A DNA stretch of 64,000 nucleotides from Peteryoungia desertarenae (GCF_005860795.2 NZ_CP058350.1:470001-534000), one strand, 5' to 3'. Positions 9,198 to 18,479 are shown, counted from the stretch's first letter. Notes: a model not told the origin generated them from the letters alone. Program-made: numbers and translations.

Positions 9198-10786
9198 GGC
9201 GAAGGCGTAGCGCCCGCACGCGCTGGTGCCATCTGCGTACCACCAGTGATAGCCACCAGCCGGGGCAGGTTTGTCGAACCCATGTCCGCCATCAATTGAT
9301 CGGCTGCCAGCTTGCCAGACAGGGCGGCCATCGGAACGCCTGGTCCCGGATGGACGCTCCCCCCTGCCAGATAAAGTCCCTTGATCGGACCCCGACATCC
9401 CGGTCGGTTGAAGGATGCGGCCCAGCCGTGAGATGCCATGCCGTAGAGCGCTCCTCCGCTCCCCGGATAAAGGCTTTCGAATTTGTCCGGAGCTGTGACC
9501 ACCTGGGCATTCGCATCCCTGAGGATCGTCAAGCCATTCGCCGCCAGACGGCGGTCCATGCTGGTCAGACATCGTTCTAGCTCGCTTTCATCGTAGCGGC
9601 GACGATCACCATCAGCCGGCAGGTTCATCAAACAATAGAGCCGCTCGCTCGCACCGTGGGCATGACCGGCATGAAGTTTGCCGGAGGCATCGCGATCCTG
9701 AGCGCAGACATAAACCGTAGGATCACGCGGCGGCATCTGACGGCCAAAGATCGCGCCGAACTCGCTGTGATAGTTGTCCGAAAAGAATACCGTGTGATGG
9801 GCAAGCGGAACGCCCCGGGGCACGCCCATGGAACAGGCAACAAGGGCTGACAGCGAACGCTCTTTCGGGCGCTGACCTGACGAAGACGGGATTGACGGAC
9901 CAAGCAAGCGCGGCAAGGCTGCAACGTCACCGTTGTAGACAACAGCCTGTGCGTCGATATGACGTTCATCGTCAGTCATCACGCCAGAGACGGCTTTTCC
10001 AGAGTTGTCCCTGCAGATCTTGCGGACACGGGCACCGTAATGGACCTCGACTCCAAGGCGTATTGCCAGGTCGGCAAGGCCACGCGCGAGCGCGTTCATC
10101 CCGCCTTCGACCCTCCACACGCCTGCCTGCTCCACATGAGCGACCAGCATGAGGGTTGCCGGAGCGAGGAATGGTGAGGAGCCGCAATAGGTGGCGTATC
10201 GACCAAACAGCTGCCGCAAACGCGGATCAGAGAAGTAGCCGCCAAGCGCGCTCCACAACGTCGAAAACGGTTTCAATGCAAGAAGCGATCCTGGGCGGCG
10301 AAGACCGATCCTGAGGGAAAGCGAAGCAGGGTTGGGTCGCGTGGCATCAATGAAGCTGTCCTTCAGCAGCGTAAAAATGCGTGCACTGTCTTCTACGAAC
10401 CGCTGAAATCCATCGGCGTCGGGTTTTCCGGCAAACTCCGCAATGGCCCGTCTGCTTTCCCGAACGTCAGCAAAAAGATCCAGGCTCTCACCTCGGTCCC
10501 AGTAATGGCGGGCCAGTAGATCGCAGCGATTGAGTGTAATCTCATCTTCCAGCCGCGTTCCGCACCGAGCCAACAGGTTGTCGAACACCCATTTCATGGT
10601 CATCACCGTGGGACCCGCGTCGAAACGCTGGCCCGATGTCTCGACCACTCGCATTTTTCCACCCGGCCCGTCGCCCGCCTCGACGACGATCACGCGGTGA
10701 CCGGCAGCAGCCAGAAGCATAGCCGCCGCGAGACCGCCCATACCGGCCCCAATCACGACCACGGGCCGTTGCGCTGGCGCTGGCAT
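9194..10786 (-). CDS. crtD: Methoxyneurosporene dehydrogenase CrtD
   Basis: 530 aa FAD-dependent C-3,4 desaturase of 1-hydroxy/1-methoxy carotenoids, a paralogue of CrtI. FAD-binding motif VVVIGAGMGGLAAAMLLAAAG is at residues ~9-29, PGGKMRVVETSGQRFDAGPTVMT follows, and the C-terminal signature is LYLAGGSVHPGPGVPMAALSG. ATG 10786 has a GGGAG-type ribosome-binding site; the upstream in-frame methionine would lie in the operator region. First gene of crtDC, divergent from crtE, with which it shares a PpsR-type operator pair. Confidence 0.93.
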   Translation of the reverse strand: MPAPAQRPVVVIGAGMGGLAAAMLLAAAGHRVIVVEAGDGPGGKMRVVETSGQRFDAGPTVMTMKWVFDNLLARCGTRLEDEITLNRCDLLARHYWDRGESLDLFADVRESRRAIAEFAGKPDADGFQRFVEDSARIFTLLKDSFIDATRPNPASLSLRIGLRRPGSLLALKPFSTLWSALGGYFSDPRLRQLFGRYATYCGSSPFLAPATLMLVAHVEQAGVWRVEGGMNALARGLADLAIRLGVEVHYGARVRKICRDNSGKAVSGVMTDDERHIDAQAVVYNGDVAALPRLLGPSIPSSSGQRPKERSLSALVACSMGVPRGVPLAHHTVFFSDNYHSEFGAIFGRQMPPRDPTVYVCAQDRDASGKLHAGHAHGASERLYCLMNLPADGDRRRYDESELERCLTSMDRRLAANGLTILRDANAQVVTAPDKFESLYPGSGGALYGMASHGWAASFNRPGCRGPIKGLYLAGGSVHPGPGVPMAALSGKLAADQLMADMGSTNLPRLVAITGGTQMAPARAGATPSP

Positions 10787-10826
10787 CACCGATCTCCCAA
10801 AACCGAGTTGACAATCCATTTCATTG

Positions 10827-10844
10827 TGTCAATCTAAATTGACA
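10827..10844. promoter_or_regulatory. PpsR/CrtJ operator 1 between crtD and crtE
   Basis: TGTCAATCTAAATTGACA fits TGT-N12-ACA and is embedded in a 22-bp near-perfect palindrome (10825-10846). On the + strand its right half supplies a TTGACA -35 element (10839-10844). It lies 8 bp from a second, weaker site. Confidence 0.85.
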
Positions 10845-10852
10845 CATGGATA

Positions 10853-10870
10853 CGTCAACATAATTTTACA
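10853..10870. promoter_or_regulatory. PpsR/CrtJ operator 2 (CGT variant) upstream of crtE
   Basis: CGTCAACATAATTTTACA fits a relaxed consensus CGT-N12-ACA. It covers a TAATTT -10 candidate (10861-10866) at 16 bp from the TTGACA of site 1, so cooperative binding at the two sites would cover both promoter elements. Confidence 0.65.
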
Positions 10871-10897
10871 TCCATGTGGAAGCCAGGAGGCCGGCCG

Positions 10898-11767
10898 ATG
10901 GATTTACCTGAGCGTATCGAAGCCGGAATACATCTCGCATTGCGTTATGCTACCGCCAATTGCTGTCCGCCGCAGCTTGCCAAGGCGATGCGCTATGCCG
11001 TGTTTCCCGGTGGAGCCCGCTTGAGACCGCGCCTCTGCCTCGCGGTCGCCGCTGCATGCGGCGACCGCGACCCCCAAGCGGCAGCCGCCGCAGCCGCAGC
11101 AATCGAGCTGCTTCACTGCGCCTCTCTTGTCCATGACGACATGCCTTGCTTTGATAACGCAGATATACGCCGCGGGAAGACTTCGGTCCATGTTGAGTTT
11201 GGCCAGGGTATAGCCTTGCTGGTCGGAGACGGTCTGATCGTTAGTGCTTTCGAGACAATCGCACGGGAAACCCAGCATAATCCAAGACTGACCGCGCCCC
11301 TGATCGCAACCATCGCAAACGCGGTCGGCTCCCCTAACGGGCTCGTTGCCGGCCAGGCATGGGAAAGCGAGGCAGACATTAATGTCAGCCATTATCACAG
11401 AGCAAAAACAGCATCCCTGTTCACGGGCGCAGTCGCCGCCGGGGCGCTCGCATCGGATGGCAATCCGCGCGACTGGTTCAGTTTGGCGGATGCCTTGGGA
11501 GCGGCCTACCAGGTTGCCGATGACCTTTATGACGCGATGGACGAAACGGGGAGCATGGGAAAACCGGCGGGCCAGGATCAACGAAACGGCAGGCCGAACA
11601 TGGTCCAAGAGAGGGGTGTTCAGGAGGCCCTGAAGCATCTTCGCGAGCTGGTCGAGGAAGCGGCGGCAAGCGTACCCGAGTGCGAAGGATCTGACATGTT
11701 GCGGGCAATGATCTCAAAGGAAGCAATTCGGCTCATGCCGAAAAAGCTCGCAGCTAGCGCAGCCTGA
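10898..11767 (+). CDS. crtE: Geranylgeranyl diphosphate synthase CrtE
   Basis: 289 aa trans-isoprenyl diphosphate synthase supplying GGPP for carotenoids and for the bacteriochlorophyll tail. The first aspartate-rich motif is DDMPCFDNADIRRG (about residues 80-93) and the second is VADDLYDAMDE. ATG 10898 follows an AGGAGG ribosome-binding site by 8 nt. Leader of the crtEF-bchCXYZ-pufQBALMC superoperon, with a PpsR operator pair just upstream. Confidence 0.95.
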   Translation: MDLPERIEAGIHLALRYATANCCPPQLAKAMRYAVFPGGARLRPRLCLAVAAACGDRDPQAAAAAAAAIELLHCASLVHDDMPCFDNADIRRGKTSVHVEFGQGIALLVGDGLIVSAFETIARETQHNPRLTAPLIATIANAVGSPNGLVAGQAWESEADINVSHYHRAKTASLFTGAVAAGALASDGNPRDWFSLADALGAAYQVADDLYDAMDETGSMGKPAGQDQRNGRPNMVQERGVQEALKHLRELVEEAAASVPECEGSDMLRAMISKEAIRLMPKKLAASAA

Positions 11768-11775
11768 GGCGCGCC

Positions 11776-12987
11776 ATGAAATACCCCCGCGAGAATGGGC
11801 CGGCATTGACCACTTTGGCATCCTCCAGACCGGCCCTGATGATGCCGGATGTAGGGGGCGCACCAGAGACATGGTCGACACGCTTTCGCCTATGGCGGAA
11901 CCGCCAGATTGCCTCCAGCCGGTTCAGACAAATGATGTCGCGCTGGCCCGTGACCCGCTGGATCGCAAATAGAAAATCTAACCAGATGTTTCATCTGGTG
12001 AGTGGCTTTGTCCACTCCCAGATCCTCTGGACCTGTGTCCGGCTGGACCTCTTTAATGTGCTGGTTGACCGCTGCCTGTCCACAAATGAACTGGCCAAGC
12101 ATTGCGATCTGCCGATTGATCGCATGCGCCTTCTTCTGCAGCAGGCGGAACGGCTCGGCCTGATTCTCAGTCAAACCAATGATCGCTGGTTACTTGATGA
12201 CGCAGGCGCGGTCATCGCCTCGGATCGAGGCCTCGCCCTCATGGTCCTCCACCATCAGATGTTTTACCGCGATCTCCTAAAGCCCGACGATTTGCTGCGA
12301 TCACAATATCCCCAGACCGAACTTGCAAGCTATTGGGCTTATGCGCACCATCAGGCGCCGGAAGCGATCGGCGATGAAAACTGTGCGCCCTATTCCGAAT
12401 TGATGCGGGAAAGCCAGGCGATGATGACCGACTGCATCTTGGGCTCCCATCATTTCGGCAATTATCGGACGGTGACAGATGTCGGCGGTGGCGAAGCTGC
12501 ATTTCTGACGGCGCTCGGCCAGCGATACAACAAGCCATATTTGTCTCTCTTCGACCTTCCAGCTGTTGCCAAACGGGCTCGCAAGCGCCTTGAGGAAGCA
12601 AAGCTGACCCAGCGAGCAGAAGTTCATGGCGGCGACTTCAGCAAGGATGAATTGCCAGCGGACCGATTGGGTAAAGACGACTGCGTCACATTGATCCGCA
12701 TACTTTGCGATCATGATGATGACCGCGTATTGCGCATTCTCCGCAATCTTCACCGTTCCATGCAACCCGGATGTCACCTGATTGTCGCAGAAGCCATGGC
12801 AGGCAAATCAGGCGGCAGTCGTCTCGCAGCTCTCTATTTCAGCCATTATTTCCTCGCTATGGGATCAGGTCGCTGCCGTTCCACTGACGAAATCCGCGCA
12901 CTCTTGACCGAAGCCGGTTTTGTCGCCTTTCGAGCCAGAACGTCGACAAATCCCCTTCTTGCGACGCTGGTCCTTGCACAACGATAG
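11776..12987 (+). CDS. crtF: Hydroxyneurosporene O-methyltransferase CrtF
   Basis: 403 aa SAM-dependent methyltransferase methylating the C-1 hydroxyl introduced by CrtC. An N-terminal winged-helix-like dimerisation region (LSTNELAKHCDLPIDRMRLLLQQAERLGL) precedes the SAM-binding glycine-rich loop TVTDVGGGEAAFL near residue 235. DLPAVAKRARKRLEE and the late RILCDHDDDR (catalytic-type histidine region) follow, as in plant-type O-methyltransferases. It starts 8 nt after crtE. Confidence 0.93.
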   Translation: MKYPRENGPALTTLASSRPALMMPDVGGAPETWSTRFRLWRNRQIASSRFRQMMSRWPVTRWIANRKSNQMFHLVSGFVHSQILWTCVRLDLFNVLVDRCLSTNELAKHCDLPIDRMRLLLQQAERLGLILSQTNDRWLLDDAGAVIASDRGLALMVLHHQMFYRDLLKPDDLLRSQYPQTELASYWAYAHHQAPEAIGDENCAPYSELMRESQAMMTDCILGSHHFGNYRTVTDVGGGEAAFLTALGQRYNKPYLSLFDLPAVAKRARKRLEEAKLTQRAEVHGGDFSKDELPADRLGKDDCVTLIRILCDHDDDRVLRILRNLHRSMQPGCHLIVAEAMAGKSGGSRLAALYFSHYFLAMGSGRCRSTDEIRALLTEAGFVAFRARTSTNPLLATLVLAQR

Positions 12988-13016
12988 CCCGAATCCATCA
13001 AACTCAAGCGCAAATG

Positions 13017-13034
13017 TGTAAATTTATGTTGACA
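13017..13034. promoter_or_regulatory. PpsR/CrtJ operator 1 upstream of bchC
   Basis: TGTAAATTTATGTTGACA fits TGT-N12-ACA and ends in TTGACA (13029-13034), a -35 candidate. It lies just after the crtF stop and gives the bchC-puf part of the superoperon its own regulated promoter. Confidence 0.85.
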
Positions 13035-13042
13035 CCATGATG

Positions 13043-13060
13043 CGTCAATCTAAGATTACA
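13043..13060. promoter_or_regulatory. PpsR/CrtJ operator 2 (CGT variant) upstream of bchC
   Basis: CGTCAATCTAAGATTACA fits CGT-N12-ACA and covers a TAAGAT -10 candidate (13051-13056), 16 bp from the -35 hexamer. The 8-bp gap to operator 1 equals that at crtE. Confidence 0.7.
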
Positions 13061-13100
13061 CATGAGGATCCTTGAAGGTTCCGGTGTCCGGGAGGCACAG

Positions 13101-14039
13101 ATGCGTACCACAGCAGTCCTGTTCGAAAGACCTGGAAAGCTCTCAGTGAGAAGCCTCTCACTGCAGGAGCCAGCGAACGGCGATGTGGTTGTTGAAACTC
13201 TCGTCAGTGGCGTTTCGACTGGAACGGAGAAGCTGCTATTCGAGGGGAAGATGCCGAGTTTCCCGGGCATGGGCTATCCTCTGGTGCCGGGCTACGAATC
13301 GGTCGGCCGCGTCCTCGAAGCCGGCCCCGGTTCCGGTCGCAAAGCCGGAGAACTGGTGTTCGTTCCGGGCGCATCCTGTTTTAAAGACGCCGCTGGTTTG
13401 TTCGGTTCGACTGCACAACATCTCGTCGTACCCGGCAGCCGAGTTCATCAGGTGCCGCAAGACCTCGAAGAAGAGGCGGCCCTGCTTGCCTTGGCGGCAA
13501 CGGCCTATCACGCAGTGCGCCGCGCCTCCGGACCCATCCAGCTGGTGATTGGCCATGGTGTGCTTGGAAGGCTGATTGCCCGGATCATTCTGGCCATTGG
13601 TGCGGCACCGCCTTTGGTCTGGGAAACGAACCCGTCGCGGTTCGACGGAGCAGAAGGCTATCGGGTCATCGATCCATCAACGGATGCCGAGATACGTTTC
13701 CAAGGTGTTGTTGATGCGAGCGGCAGTCTCGATGCCATTGATGTCGCCGTCGGGCGTATGGAAAAGCAGGGTGAATTGGTGCTGGCAGGCTTTTATGGAA
13801 AGCGGGTCGGCTTCGAATTTGCCCCTGCATTCATGCGCGAGATTTCACTTACCATCTCTGCCGAATTCAGACCGGCAGATATCGACGGGGTCCTCGCCCT
13901 GATCGCGCAACGGCGACTGTCCCTCAAGGGACTGATCACCCATCATGCCTCTCCGGCAAACGCCGAGGAGGCTTATCACACCGCATTCACCAATCCTGAC
14001 TGCCTTAAAATGGTGATCGACTGGAGGAGAGCTGCATGA
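13101..14039 (+). CDS. bchC: Bacteriochlorophyllide a dehydrogenase BchC
   Basis: 312 aa medium-chain-dehydrogenase-like protein oxidising the 3-hydroxyethyl group to the acetyl group of bacteriochlorophyllide a. An N-terminal GroES-like half (GYPLVPGYESVGRV near residues 59-72) precedes a Rossmann half (LVIGHGVLGRLIARI near 154). ATG 13101 sits 5 nt after GGAGG. The earlier in-frame ATG at 13062 abuts the operator and lacks a ribosome-binding site. It overlaps bchX by ATGA. Confidence 0.93.
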   Translation: MRTTAVLFERPGKLSVRSLSLQEPANGDVVVETLVSGVSTGTEKLLFEGKMPSFPGMGYPLVPGYESVGRVLEAGPGSGRKAGELVFVPGASCFKDAAGLFGSTAQHLVVPGSRVHQVPQDLEEEAALLALAATAYHAVRRASGPIQLVIGHGVLGRLIARIILAIGAAPPLVWETNPSRFDGAEGYRVIDPSTDAEIRFQGVVDASGSLDAIDVAVGRMEKQGELVLAGFYGKRVGFEFAPAFMREISLTISAEFRPADIDGVLALIAQRRLSLKGLITHHASPANAEEAYHTAFTNPDCLKMVIDWRRAA

Positions 14040-15043
14040 GCCTCGACCTGGAACTCGACGTCCGTAGCCAGATGCAGGATCGGCTAAGAGAAGAAGCCTC
14101 TGTCGACCCGGATCTGCCTGCGATCGGCAAGGTGACCAAGGAAACGCAGATCATCGCCATTTATGGCAAGGGCGGCATTGGCAAGAGCTTCACGCTCGCC
14201 AATCTCTCCTACATGCTGGCCCAGCTGGGCAAGAAGGTCCTGCTGATCGGATGCGATCCGAAGAGTGATACAACCTCCCTGCTTTTTGGCGGACGCGCCT
14301 GTCCAACCATCATTCAGACCGCCTCGCGCCGCAAGGAAGCCGGCCAGGAGGTCTCGATCTCGGATGTCTGTTTCAAGCGCGACGGCGTCTTCGCCATGGA
14401 ACTCGGCGGACCGGAAGTCGGTCGCGGCTGTGGTGGCCGCGGCATCATCCACGGCTTCGAAACCCTAGAGAAGCTCGGCTTCCATGACTGGGATTTCGAC
14501 TATGTCCTCTTGGACTTCCTCGGCGACGTCGTCTGCGGCGGCTTCGGCCTGCCGATCGCCCGCGACATGTGCCAGAAGGTCGTGGTCGTAGGCTCGAACG
14601 ACCTGCAGTCGCTCTATGTCGCCAACAATGTCTGTTCGGCGGTGAAATACTTCCGCAATCTCGGCGGCAATGTCGGCGTCGCAGGCCTTGTCATCAACAA
14701 GGACGACGGCACCGGCGAGGCGCAGGCTTTCGCAGATGCCGTTGGCATTCCGGTTCTGGCCTCGATCCCGCAGGACGACGACATCCGCCGCAAGAGTGCG
14801 AATTACCAGATCATCGGGACCCATGACAGCCAATGGGGTCCGCTCTTCGAAGCCCTCTCCATCAATCTTGCCGAAGCTCCCCCGGTCCTCCCCCGACCGC
14901 TCGATCAGGATGGCCTGCTCGGCCTCTTCGATGCGAGCGAAACAGGTGCCGATTACAAGCTCCAGCCAGCCCTGCCGGAAGACATGTGCGCCACCGGCGC
15001 GCTGCAACGGCCATCGCTGGAAGTCGTCTACGACAATGTGTGA
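14036..15043 (+). CDS. bchX: Chlorophyllide reductase iron protein BchX
   Basis: 335 aa nitrogenase-iron-protein homologue and ATP-dependent electron donor to BchYZ, reducing the C7-C8 bond of chlorophyllide. The P-loop is [11 protein letters not shown] (about residues 42-52). The two cysteines that ligate the subunit-bridging [4Fe-4S] cluster are in GRGCGGRGI and GDVVCGGFG. First of bchXYZ. Codon use is markedly GC-rich compared with ppaA and ppsR, in line with high expression. Confidence 0.96.
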   Translation: MSLDLELDVRSQMQDRLREEASVDPDLPAIGKVTKETQIIAIYGKGGIGKSFTLANLSYMLAQLGKKVLLIGCDPKSDTTSLLFGGRACPTIIQTASRRKEAGQEVSISDVCFKRDGVFAMELGGPEVGRGCGGRGIIHGFETLEKLGFHDWDFDYVLLDFLGDVVCGGFGLPIARDMCQKVVVVGSNDLQSLYVANNVCSAVKYFRNLGGNVGVAGLVINKDDGTGEAQAFADAVGIPVLASIPQDDDIRRKSANYQIIGTHDSQWGPLFEALSINLAEAPPVLPRPLDQDGLLGLFDASETGADYKLQPALPEDMCATGALQRPSLEVVYDNV

Positions 15044-15049
15044 GATCGG

Positions 15050-16642
15050 GTGAAGATTATGGATGACCTGCGCAAGGAATTCGAGCCGGACGATGCCAAC
15101 GGGACAGCTCCCGTCGGCAACGATGCCGCCGTCCTTGGCGACGTGGCGGCCGCAGATACAAACGGCATCGGCTGCCATGGCGGCGTCGAGCTTTCCAAGG
15201 CTGCGGCCCGCGCCGCCGGTCAGGGCGAATTGATGGACCGCTTCGAGGCGGACTATCCCAAGGGCCCGCATGATCAGCCGCAATCCATGTGCCCGGCCTT
15301 CGGCTCGTTGCGCGTCGGACTTCGCATGCGCCGTGTCGGCACCATCCTCTCGGGCTCGGCCTGCTGCGTCTACGGCCTGACCTTCACCTCGCATTTCTAC
15401 GGTGCCAAGCGCTCGGTCGGCTATGTGCCCTTCTCTTCCGAAACGCTGGTCACCGGCAAGCTCTATGAGGACATCGTCGAGGCCGTGCATCAGATGGCGG
15501 ATCCAGCAAAGTTCGATGCCGTCGTGGTCACAAATCTCTGTGTCCCCACAGCCTCGGGCGTGCCTCTCAAGATGCTGCCGCGCGAGATCGACGGCGTCCG
15601 GATCGTTGGCATCGATGTTCCCGGCTTCGGGGTCCCGACCCACGCGGAAGCCAAGGATGTGCTTTCGGGCGCCATGCTCGCCTATGCCCGCCAGGAGATC
15701 GGCGAAGGCCCGGTCCAGCGCCCGCGTGGCGGGTTGAAGGACAGACCGACGGTCACCCTGCTTGGCGAAATGTTCCCCGTCGACCCGGTCGTCATCGGCG
15801 GGATGCTGGAGCCCATGGGGCTTGCAGCCGGCCCAACCGTTCCGGTCCGTGAATGGCGCGAACTCTATTCCGCCCTCGACTGCGCGGTCGTCGCCGCGAT
15901 CCACCCTTTCTACACGGCAAGCATCCGCGAATTCCAGGCCGCAGGTCGGCCGATTGTCGGCTCAGCCCCGGTAGGTGTCGACGGAACCGATGCCTGGCTG
16001 AAGGCGATCGGCAACAGTTGCGGCATCGCAGCGGAGAAAACCAATATCAGCCGCAACGCGATGCGCACTGCGATCAAGGCTGCCCTTGCCGAACACCGCA
16101 TCAATGGCCGCATCACGCTCTCAGGTTATGAGGGCTCGGAACTCCTTGTTGCCCGCCTGCTCGTCGAACTCGGCGCAGACTTGCGTTACGTCGGCACGGC
16201 CTGTCCGAAGTCGCCTTACAACTCCGAGGACGCCGACTGGCTGGCAGCCCATGGCGTGGAACTGCGCTTCCGGGCCTCGCTGGAGCAGGACCTCGCCGCC
16301 TTCCAGGAATTCAAGCCGGATCTCGCCATCGGCACGACCCCAGTCGTGCAGAAGGCGAAGGAGAGCGCTACACCCGCCCTCTATTTCACCAATCTGATCT
16401 CTGCCCGTCCCCTGATGGGCCCGGCTGGCGTCGCATCGCTGCCCGCCGTGATCAACGCCGCAATCGGCAACAAGGACCGCTTCCTGGTCATGAACGCCTT
16501 CTTCGAAGGTGTCGGCTCTGGTGACGGTGCCGGCATCTGGGAAAACGTACCCGAAGACCGCAGCGCCTATCGCAAGAAGTTCGCCGCCAAGGTCAAGCAG
16601 TCCCGCAACGCCGTCGACAATGGGGAGAGTGTCGGATGCTGA
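15050..16642 (+). CDS. bchY: Chlorophyllide reductase subunit BchY
   Basis: NifD-like catalytic subunit of chlorophyllide reductase (530 aa from GTG 15050; ATG 15059 is also possible). Cysteine-containing stretches that can hold the NB-type [4Fe-4S] cluster are [17 protein letters not shown] and [15 protein letters not shown] less conserved ~75-residue N-terminal extension precedes the core, as is usual for BchY. It overlaps bchZ by 7 nt. It acts as a BchYZ heterotetramer accepting electrons from BchX. Confidence 0.95.
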   Translation: MKIMDDLRKEFEPDDANGTAPVGNDAAVLGDVAAADTNGIGCHGGVELSKAAARAAGQGELMDRFEADYPKGPHDQPQSMCPAFGSLRVGLRMRRVGTILSGSACCVYGLTFTSHFYGAKRSVGYVPFSSETLVTGKLYEDIVEAVHQMADPAKFDAVVVTNLCVPTASGVPLKMLPREIDGVRIVGIDVPGFGVPTHAEAKDVLSGAMLAYARQEIGEGPVQRPRGGLKDRPTVTLLGEMFPVDPVVIGGMLEPMGLAAGPTVPVREWRELYSALDCAVVAAIHPFYTASIREFQAAGRPIVGSAPVGVDGTDAWLKAIGNSCGIAAEKTNISRNAMRTAIKAALAEHRINGRITLSGYEGSELLVARLLVELGADLRYVGTACPKSPYNSEDADWLAAHGVELRFRASLEQDLAAFQEFKPDLAIGTTPVVQKAKESATPALYFTNLISARPLMGPAGVASLPAVINAAIGNKDRFLVMNAFFEGVGSGDGAGIWENVPEDRSAYRKKFAAKVKQSRNAVDNGESVGC

Positions 16643-18087
16643 TCCTCGACCACGATAGAGCCGGTGGTTACTGGGGCAGCGTCTATGCCTTTACCGCGAT
16701 CAAGGGCCTGCAGGTGATCATCGACGGTCCTGTGGGCTGCGAAAACCTGCCGGTCACCTCGGTCCTCCATTACACGGATGCGCTCCCCCCGCATGAGCTT
16801 CCGATCGTCGTTTCCGGTCTGTCGGAAGACGAACTGGGCCAACATGGCACGGAAGGTGCGATGAAGCGGGCGCGCCTCGCACTCGATCCGGATCTGCCCG
16901 CCGTCGTCGTCACCGGCTCAATCGCCGAAATGATCGGCGGTGGCGTGACACCGGAAGGTTCCAACATCGTACGCTTCCTGCCGCGCACCATCGATGAAGA
17001 CCAGTGGCAGAGCGCTGATCGCGCACTGAAATGGCTCTGGACCGAATTCGGTCCGAAGGGCGGCAAGGTGCCGGCACCGCGCCGCCGTCCGGAAGGCGCA
17101 AAGCCCCGCGTCAACATCATCGGTCCGATCTACGGCACCTACAACATGCCCTCGGATCTCGCCGAAATCCGACGCCTTGTCGAAGGTCTCGGCGCAGAGA
17201 TCAACATGGTCTTCCCGCTGGGCAGCCATCTCGAAGACGTGCGCAAGCTTGCCGATGCAGATGCCAATATCTGCCTTTATCGGGAGTTCGGCCGACTTCT
17301 GTGTGAAACGCTCGACCGCCCCTATCTGCAAGCGCCGATCGGCATCCATTCGACGACCGCCTTCCTGCGCGAACTCGGCGGCATGCTGGGCCTCGATCCG
17401 GAACCCTTCATCCTGAAGGAAAAGCACACGACGCTGAAGCCGCTCTGGGATCTCTGGCGCTCGGTCACCCAGGACTTCTTCGCGACCGCAAGCTTCGCGA
17501 TCGTCGCCAACGAGACCTATGTGCGCGGCATCCGGAACTTCCTTGAAGAAGAGGTAGGGCTGCCCTGCAACTTCGCGATCCCGCGCAAGGCCGGCTCGAA
17601 GACGGACAATGTCGAGGTCGCAGAGCTCACCGCCAAGAAGCCGCCGATGATCATGTTCGGCTCGTTCAACGAGCGCATGTACATGGCCGAGCGCGGTGCG
17701 CGCGGCAAGTTCGTGCAGCTCTCCTATCCCGGCGCCATCGTCCGCCGCCATCCCGGAACGCCGGTCATGGGCTATTCGGGCGCAGCCTGGCTGATCCAGG
17801 AAGTCTGCAACGCGCTGTTCGACATGCTGTTCGACATTCTGCCCCGCGCCGGCGAGCTCGACGCAATCGAGGCGACGACAGCGCGCCACGACGGCACGAT
17901 GCCCTGGAAAGCAGAGGCGCAAGCCGCACTCGATCAGCATATCAACCATGAACCCATCCTCGTTCGCATTTCCGCCGCCAAGAGGTTGCGGGAGGCTGCA
18001 GAACGGGAGGCACGACGTCAGAAGGCTCCGGAAGTCATCCGACAACATGTGGAAGCAGTTGCCGCTCTTGCGGGAGTGCCAGCATGA
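16636..18087 (+). CDS. bchZ: Chlorophyllide reductase subunit BchZ
   Basis: 483 aa NifK-like partner of BchY. The N-terminal block [35 protein letters not shown] carries the conserved cluster cysteine near residue 35. [26 protein letters not shown] and a C-terminal light-independent-reductase-type tail follow. The last codons overlap an ATG (18084, ATGA) that opens a 17-codon ORF leading into pufQ. Confidence 0.95.
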   Translation: MLILDHDRAGGYWGSVYAFTAIKGLQVIIDGPVGCENLPVTSVLHYTDALPPHELPIVVSGLSEDELGQHGTEGAMKRARLALDPDLPAVVVTGSIAEMIGGGVTPEGSNIVRFLPRTIDEDQWQSADRALKWLWTEFGPKGGKVPAPRRRPEGAKPRVNIIGPIYGTYNMPSDLAEIRRLVEGLGAEINMVFPLGSHLEDVRKLADADANICLYREFGRLLCETLDRPYLQAPIGIHSTTAFLRELGGMLGLDPEPFILKEKHTTLKPLWDLWRSVTQDFFATASFAIVANETYVRGIRNFLEEEVGLPCNFAIPRKAGSKTDNVEVAELTAKKPPMIMFGSFNERMYMAERGARGKFVQLSYPGAIVRRHPGTPVMGYSGAAWLIQEVCNALFDMLFDILPRAGELDAIEATTARHDGTMPWKAEAQAALDQHINHEPILVRISAAKRLREAAEREARRQKAPEVIRQHVEAVAALAGVPA

Positions 18088-18137
18088 GCAATCGATCCCA
18101 ATACCCGTCCGCGGGAAACACGGAGGTGAAGACATGA
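18084..18137 (+). CDS. Putative 17-aa linker ORF between bchZ and pufQ
   Basis: A 17-codon frame starting at ATG 18084 inside the bchZ stop (ATGA) and ending in a TGA that overlaps the pufQ ATG (ATGA at 18134). The pufQ ribosome-binding site (GGAGGT, 18122-18127) lies within it. No domain is recognisable; it may serve only to carry ribosomes from bchZ to pufQ. It could equally be chance. Confidence 0.35.
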   Translation: MSNRSQYPSAGNTEVKT

Positions 18138-18367
18138 TCCCGTCAATTGAAGCCCATTCGGCTGATCGCCGCCATCGTGATCGCAGTGACGAACGCATGC
18201 TGATGCGCCAGCTCTTTCTGATCACATACCCGCTTTGCCTGGCCTCAGCCGTCGCATCGCGCACGATGAGCCTTTTCAGCCCACATGCGGCGAAGCACGA
18301 CCAGTCCGTTTTCGCGGAGGCCCGCTCTGCGGCCTACGCCGCTGTCGGTTACGCGTTCCACGCGTAA
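18134..18367 (+). CDS. pufQ: PufQ, small bacteriochlorophyll/RC assembly factor (divergent)
   Basis: 77 aa with one hydrophobic segment (about residues 22-45, MLMRQLFLITYPLCLASAVAS) and a C-terminal SVFAEARSAAYAAVGYAF block. It follows bchZ and precedes pufB, the canonical pufQ position, and length fits (Rhodobacter PufQ is ~74 aa). It has a GGAGGT ribosome-binding site 6 nt before ATG. PufQ stimulates bacteriochlorophyll formation in Rhodobacter. Sequence conservation across species is low, so the call rests partly on position. Confidence 0.75.
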   Translation: MIPSIEAHSADRRHRDRSDERMLMRQLFLITYPLCLASAVASRTMSLFSPHAAKHDQSVFAEARSAAYAAVGYAFHA

Positions 18368-18381
18368 CCCTATCCTTTGCA

Positions 18382-18445
18382 GGTGTTCTCGACACCAGCA
18401 AAACCCCGGGGGATCGACAAGAGAGCCCGGAACCCCGCCGCGGGG
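18382..18445 (+). other. pufQ-pufB intercistronic hairpins
   Basis: Two possible stem-loops: GGTGT/ACACC (18382-18396, 5-nt loop) and CCCCG/CGGGG (18433-18445, 3-nt loop). No T-run follows. They could protect the 5' end of the light-harvesting mRNA segment, as intercistronic puf hairpins do in Rhodobacter. The role is inference. Confidence 0.4.
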
Positions 18446-18479
18446 GTGCCGCGGTGTTCGAGACTAGGAGGTGGTTTTG

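Noticed and set aside
14465..15904. 479-aa open frame on the minus strand
   Set aside because: It lies wholly antisense to bchX and bchY. High GC codon use of these genes keeps the opposite strand open; there is no ribosome-binding site or recognisable domain.
16918..18264. 448-aa open frame on the minus strand
   Set aside because: It is a mirror of bchZ with low-complexity composition; bchZ on the plus strand is certain.
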